A stretch of DNA of 16,930 bases from Immundisolibacter sp. (lineage in GTDB: Bacteria; Pseudomonadota; Gammaproteobacteria; Immundisolibacterales; Immundisolibacteraceae): positions 1 to 16,930 of the forward strand of contig NZ_JBFIII010000063.1 in NCBI RefSeq assembly GCF_041601295.1. The letters are read 5' to 3'. Made by a program: the position numbers and the translations under genes. The notes below the pieces were generated by a model that saw only the letters and a program-made list of their open reading frames with translations, was not told the DNA's origin and made no database searches. Shown in pieces: positions 15,328 to 16,930 of this stretch (position 1 is the stretch's first letter; each line of letters begins with the position of its first letter).

Positions 15328-16704
15328 ATGGATGCCCGTGTGCGTGAGCTGCCGCTGAAGGATTTTTCCCGCTACGTGGATGCCCGCCCGGACCAGGGCG
15401 TGCTGCGCATGCACCTGGATCTGTTCCGCGATCCGGAATTGTTCGAACTCGAAATGCGCTACATCTACGAGCGCTCATGGGTATTCGTCGGCCACGCGGC
15501 GCAGCTGCCGCAACCGCACGACTTCCTGACTGGCGTCATTGGTCGCACGCCAATCGTCACCCAGCGCGGCGCCGATGGCGTGGTGCGCGCCTTCCTGAAC
15601 CACTGTAGCCACCGTGGCGCGCTGCTCGCCACAACCCAGGCCGGCAACACCCAGCGCCACAAGTGCCCCTACCACGGCTGGATGTTCGACAGCGCCGGCA
15701 AATGCCTGCAGGTCGCCGACGAGACAGCTGGTGCCTACACCGACGCCTTTCGCGGTCTCGACCACGACCTGCACCAGGTGGCACGGCTGGAGGAATACCG
15801 TGGCTTTTTCTTTGCCAGCCTGAACCCGGACGTCATGCCCCTGAGCGAGTACCTCGGCGATGCCCGCGTGTTCATGGACTCGTGGATCGATCAGTCACCG
15901 GAGGGGCTGGAGATCGTGCGCGGTGACGCCAACTTCACCTACGGTGGCAACTGGAAACTGGTGTTCGAGAACTGCCTCGACATCTACCATGCCAAGACCC
16001 TGCATGCGAGCTTCGGCACCATGGTGATGAATCGCGTCAAACGCCAGGGCAAGGACCAGAACCGCTCGGTCGATCTGAACACCTTCATCAACGCCGACGC
16101 GCAAGTGTCGTACTACACATTTCCCAATGGCCACGGCGCCATGTGGCTGCGCGGCGCCGGCAAGCGCGAGGATCGACCAAGCTACGCCATGTGGCAGGAG
16201 ATGGCCGCTCGCGTTGGCGAAGCCAGGGCCGACATGATGGTCAGCGGGCGTGTCATCGCCATTTTTCCGAACATCCTGCTGGTGGAAAGCGCCACCTTCC
16301 AGATGCGCCTGATCCGGCCGGTGGCGGTGGACAAGACCGAGGTCTACGCCTTTTGCCTGGCGCCCAAGGGCGAGCCGGCACCCGCCCGCGCCCTGCGCAT
16401 TCGCCAGTACGAGGACTTTTTCAGCGCCACCGGCGTCGCCACGCCGGACGACACCGCCGTCTACGAGCGCGTCCAGGCCGGGGATCAGGCCCGCGTCATC
16501 GAATGGAACCAGGGCTACCACCGGGGCCTTGAGTTGCTGCGCGAGGGACCGGACCCGGCCGCCGCCACCATCGGCCTTAATCCCATCCATTCCATCAGCG
16601 GCAACATCGGCATTCAGGGCGAGGCGGCTTACCTGGGCACCTACAACGCCTGGCTGGAACAGATGGAGCGCGGCCAGGCACACGCCGCGGCGGGGCAGCC
16701 ATGA
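15328..16704 (+). CDS. Aromatic ring-hydroxylating dioxygenase, Rieske alpha subunit
   Basis: This 458-residue protein is the catalytic large subunit of a Rieske non-haem iron oxygenase. The Rieske cluster ligands are C93-x-H95 (NHCSHRG) and C113-x2-H116 (CPYHGW). The mononuclear iron site shows in GNWKLVFENCLDIYH (207-221), with H221 and H226 as likely iron ligands and D218 as the likely electron-bridging acid. The third, acidic ligand is probably D374 or D375 in TPDD. The length is normal for the family. With the beta subunit it would add O2 across an aromatic ring to give a cis-dihydrodiol, receiving electrons from a ferredoxin and reductase that are not in this window. A strong GGAGGA precedes the ATG. 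Its stop overlaps the beta-subunit start (ATGA, 16701-16704), so both subunits are translationally coupled. The substrate cannot be assigned. Confidence 0.95.
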   Translation: MDARVRELPLKDFSRYVDARPDQGVLRMHLDLFRDPELFELEMRYIYERSWVFVGHAAQLPQPHDFLTGVIGRTPIVTQRGADGVVRAFLNHCSHRGALLATTQAGNTQRHKCPYHGWMFDSAGKCLQVADETAGAYTDAFRGLDHDLHQVARLEEYRGFFFASLNPDVMPLSEYLGDARVFMDSWIDQSPEGLEIVRGDANFTYGGNWKLVFENCLDIYHAKTLHASFGTMVMNRVKRQGKDQNRSVDLNTFINADAQVSYYTFPNGHGAMWLRGAGKREDRPSYAMWQEMAARVGEARADMMVSGRVIAIFPNILLVESATFQMRLIRPVAVDKTEVYAFCLAPKGEPAPARALRIRQYEDFFSATGVATPDDTAVYERVQAGDQARVIEWNQGYHRGLELLREGPDPAAATIGLNPIHSISGNIGIQGEAAYLGTYNAWLEQMERGQAHAAAGQP

Positions 16705-16930
16705 GTCATGCCGATCTACTCGCCACCGGCAGCGAACTGCTGTTTCGCGAGGGCTACTGCCTCGACCGCCAGCAATGGCAGGACTGGCTCGCACTGTTCA
16801 CCGAAGACTGCGAGCTGTGGGCACCGTCGTGGGTAGGTGAGCACCAACAAATCAGCGATCCGCAAACGGAGATTTCCCTGCTGTATCTAGCTGGCCGTTC
16901 ACGCCTGCAGGAGCGGGTGGAGCGCGCCGT
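16701..16930 (+). CDS. Ring-hydroxylating dioxygenase beta subunit, N-terminal part
   Basis: The frame opens at the ATG overlapping the alpha-subunit stop (16701-16704) and runs off the window after 76 full codons. The start, with CLDRQQWQDWLALFTEDCEL and then EISLLY followed by RLQERVERA, matches the small-subunit family, a cone-shaped NTF2-like fold that holds alpha subunits in an alpha3beta3 hexamer and can influence substrate choice. The C-terminus and any ferredoxin or reductase gene lie outside the window. The family assignment rests on the pattern and position after the alpha gene. Confidence 0.88.
   Translation, partial: MSHADLLATGSELLFREGYCLDRQQWQDWLALFTEDCELWAPSWVGEHQQISDPQTEISLLYLAGRSRLQERVERA

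Overview
The window reads as chromosomal DNA of a GC-rich, Gram-negative proteobacterium. The evidence is a lipoprotein signal, RTX proteins of the type I secretion kind, a GGDEF-EAL signalling protein and a Rieske aromatic dioxygenase. A hydrocarbon-degrading gammaproteobacterium such as Immundisolibacter would fit, but that is a guess from gene content and not from a marker gene. Nothing points to a phage or plasmid, and I see no rRNA, tRNA or CRISPR array.

Region 1 (1-2426, less GC-rich, accessory in look): two RTX calcium-binding protein genes lie in a row on the minus strand. The first is cut by the left edge. The second is complete and ends in what looks like a type I secretion target domain. 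Between them is a 152-bp hairpin-rich MITE-like element flanked by a TTAG duplication; it inserted exactly at the stop codon of the second RTX gene. A 518-bp AT-richer spacer follows.

Region 2 (2427-6850, minus strand): a two-gene operon with a 4-bp overlap. It encodes a lipoprotein of the NMT1/SsuA-like solute-binding type, then a 1152-residue membrane protein with a PhnD-like periplasmic sensor, one membrane span, two PAS domains, GGDEF, EAL and a C-terminal zinc-binding CZB domain. No ABC permease or ATPase is present, so the pair looks like a ligand-sensing cyclic di-GMP unit rather than a transporter. A 710-bp spacer without a convincing gene follows.

Region 3 (7561-12835, minus strand): an Lhr-family superfamily 2 helicase, followed 43 bp downstream by a cytoplasmic protein with six Asp-box (BNR) repeats, probably a beta-propeller.

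Region 4 (13030-16930, plus strand, divergent from lhr): a catabolic gene set made of an LLM-class flavin-dependent monooxygenase, an alpha/beta hydrolase 11 bp downstream, and, after a 217-bp gap, the alpha and (partial) beta subunits of a ring-hydroxylating dioxygenase. Together they could carry out oxygenation and ring or ester opening of an aromatic or alicyclic compound. The substrate cannot be read from sequence, and ferredoxin and reductase partners are not in the window.
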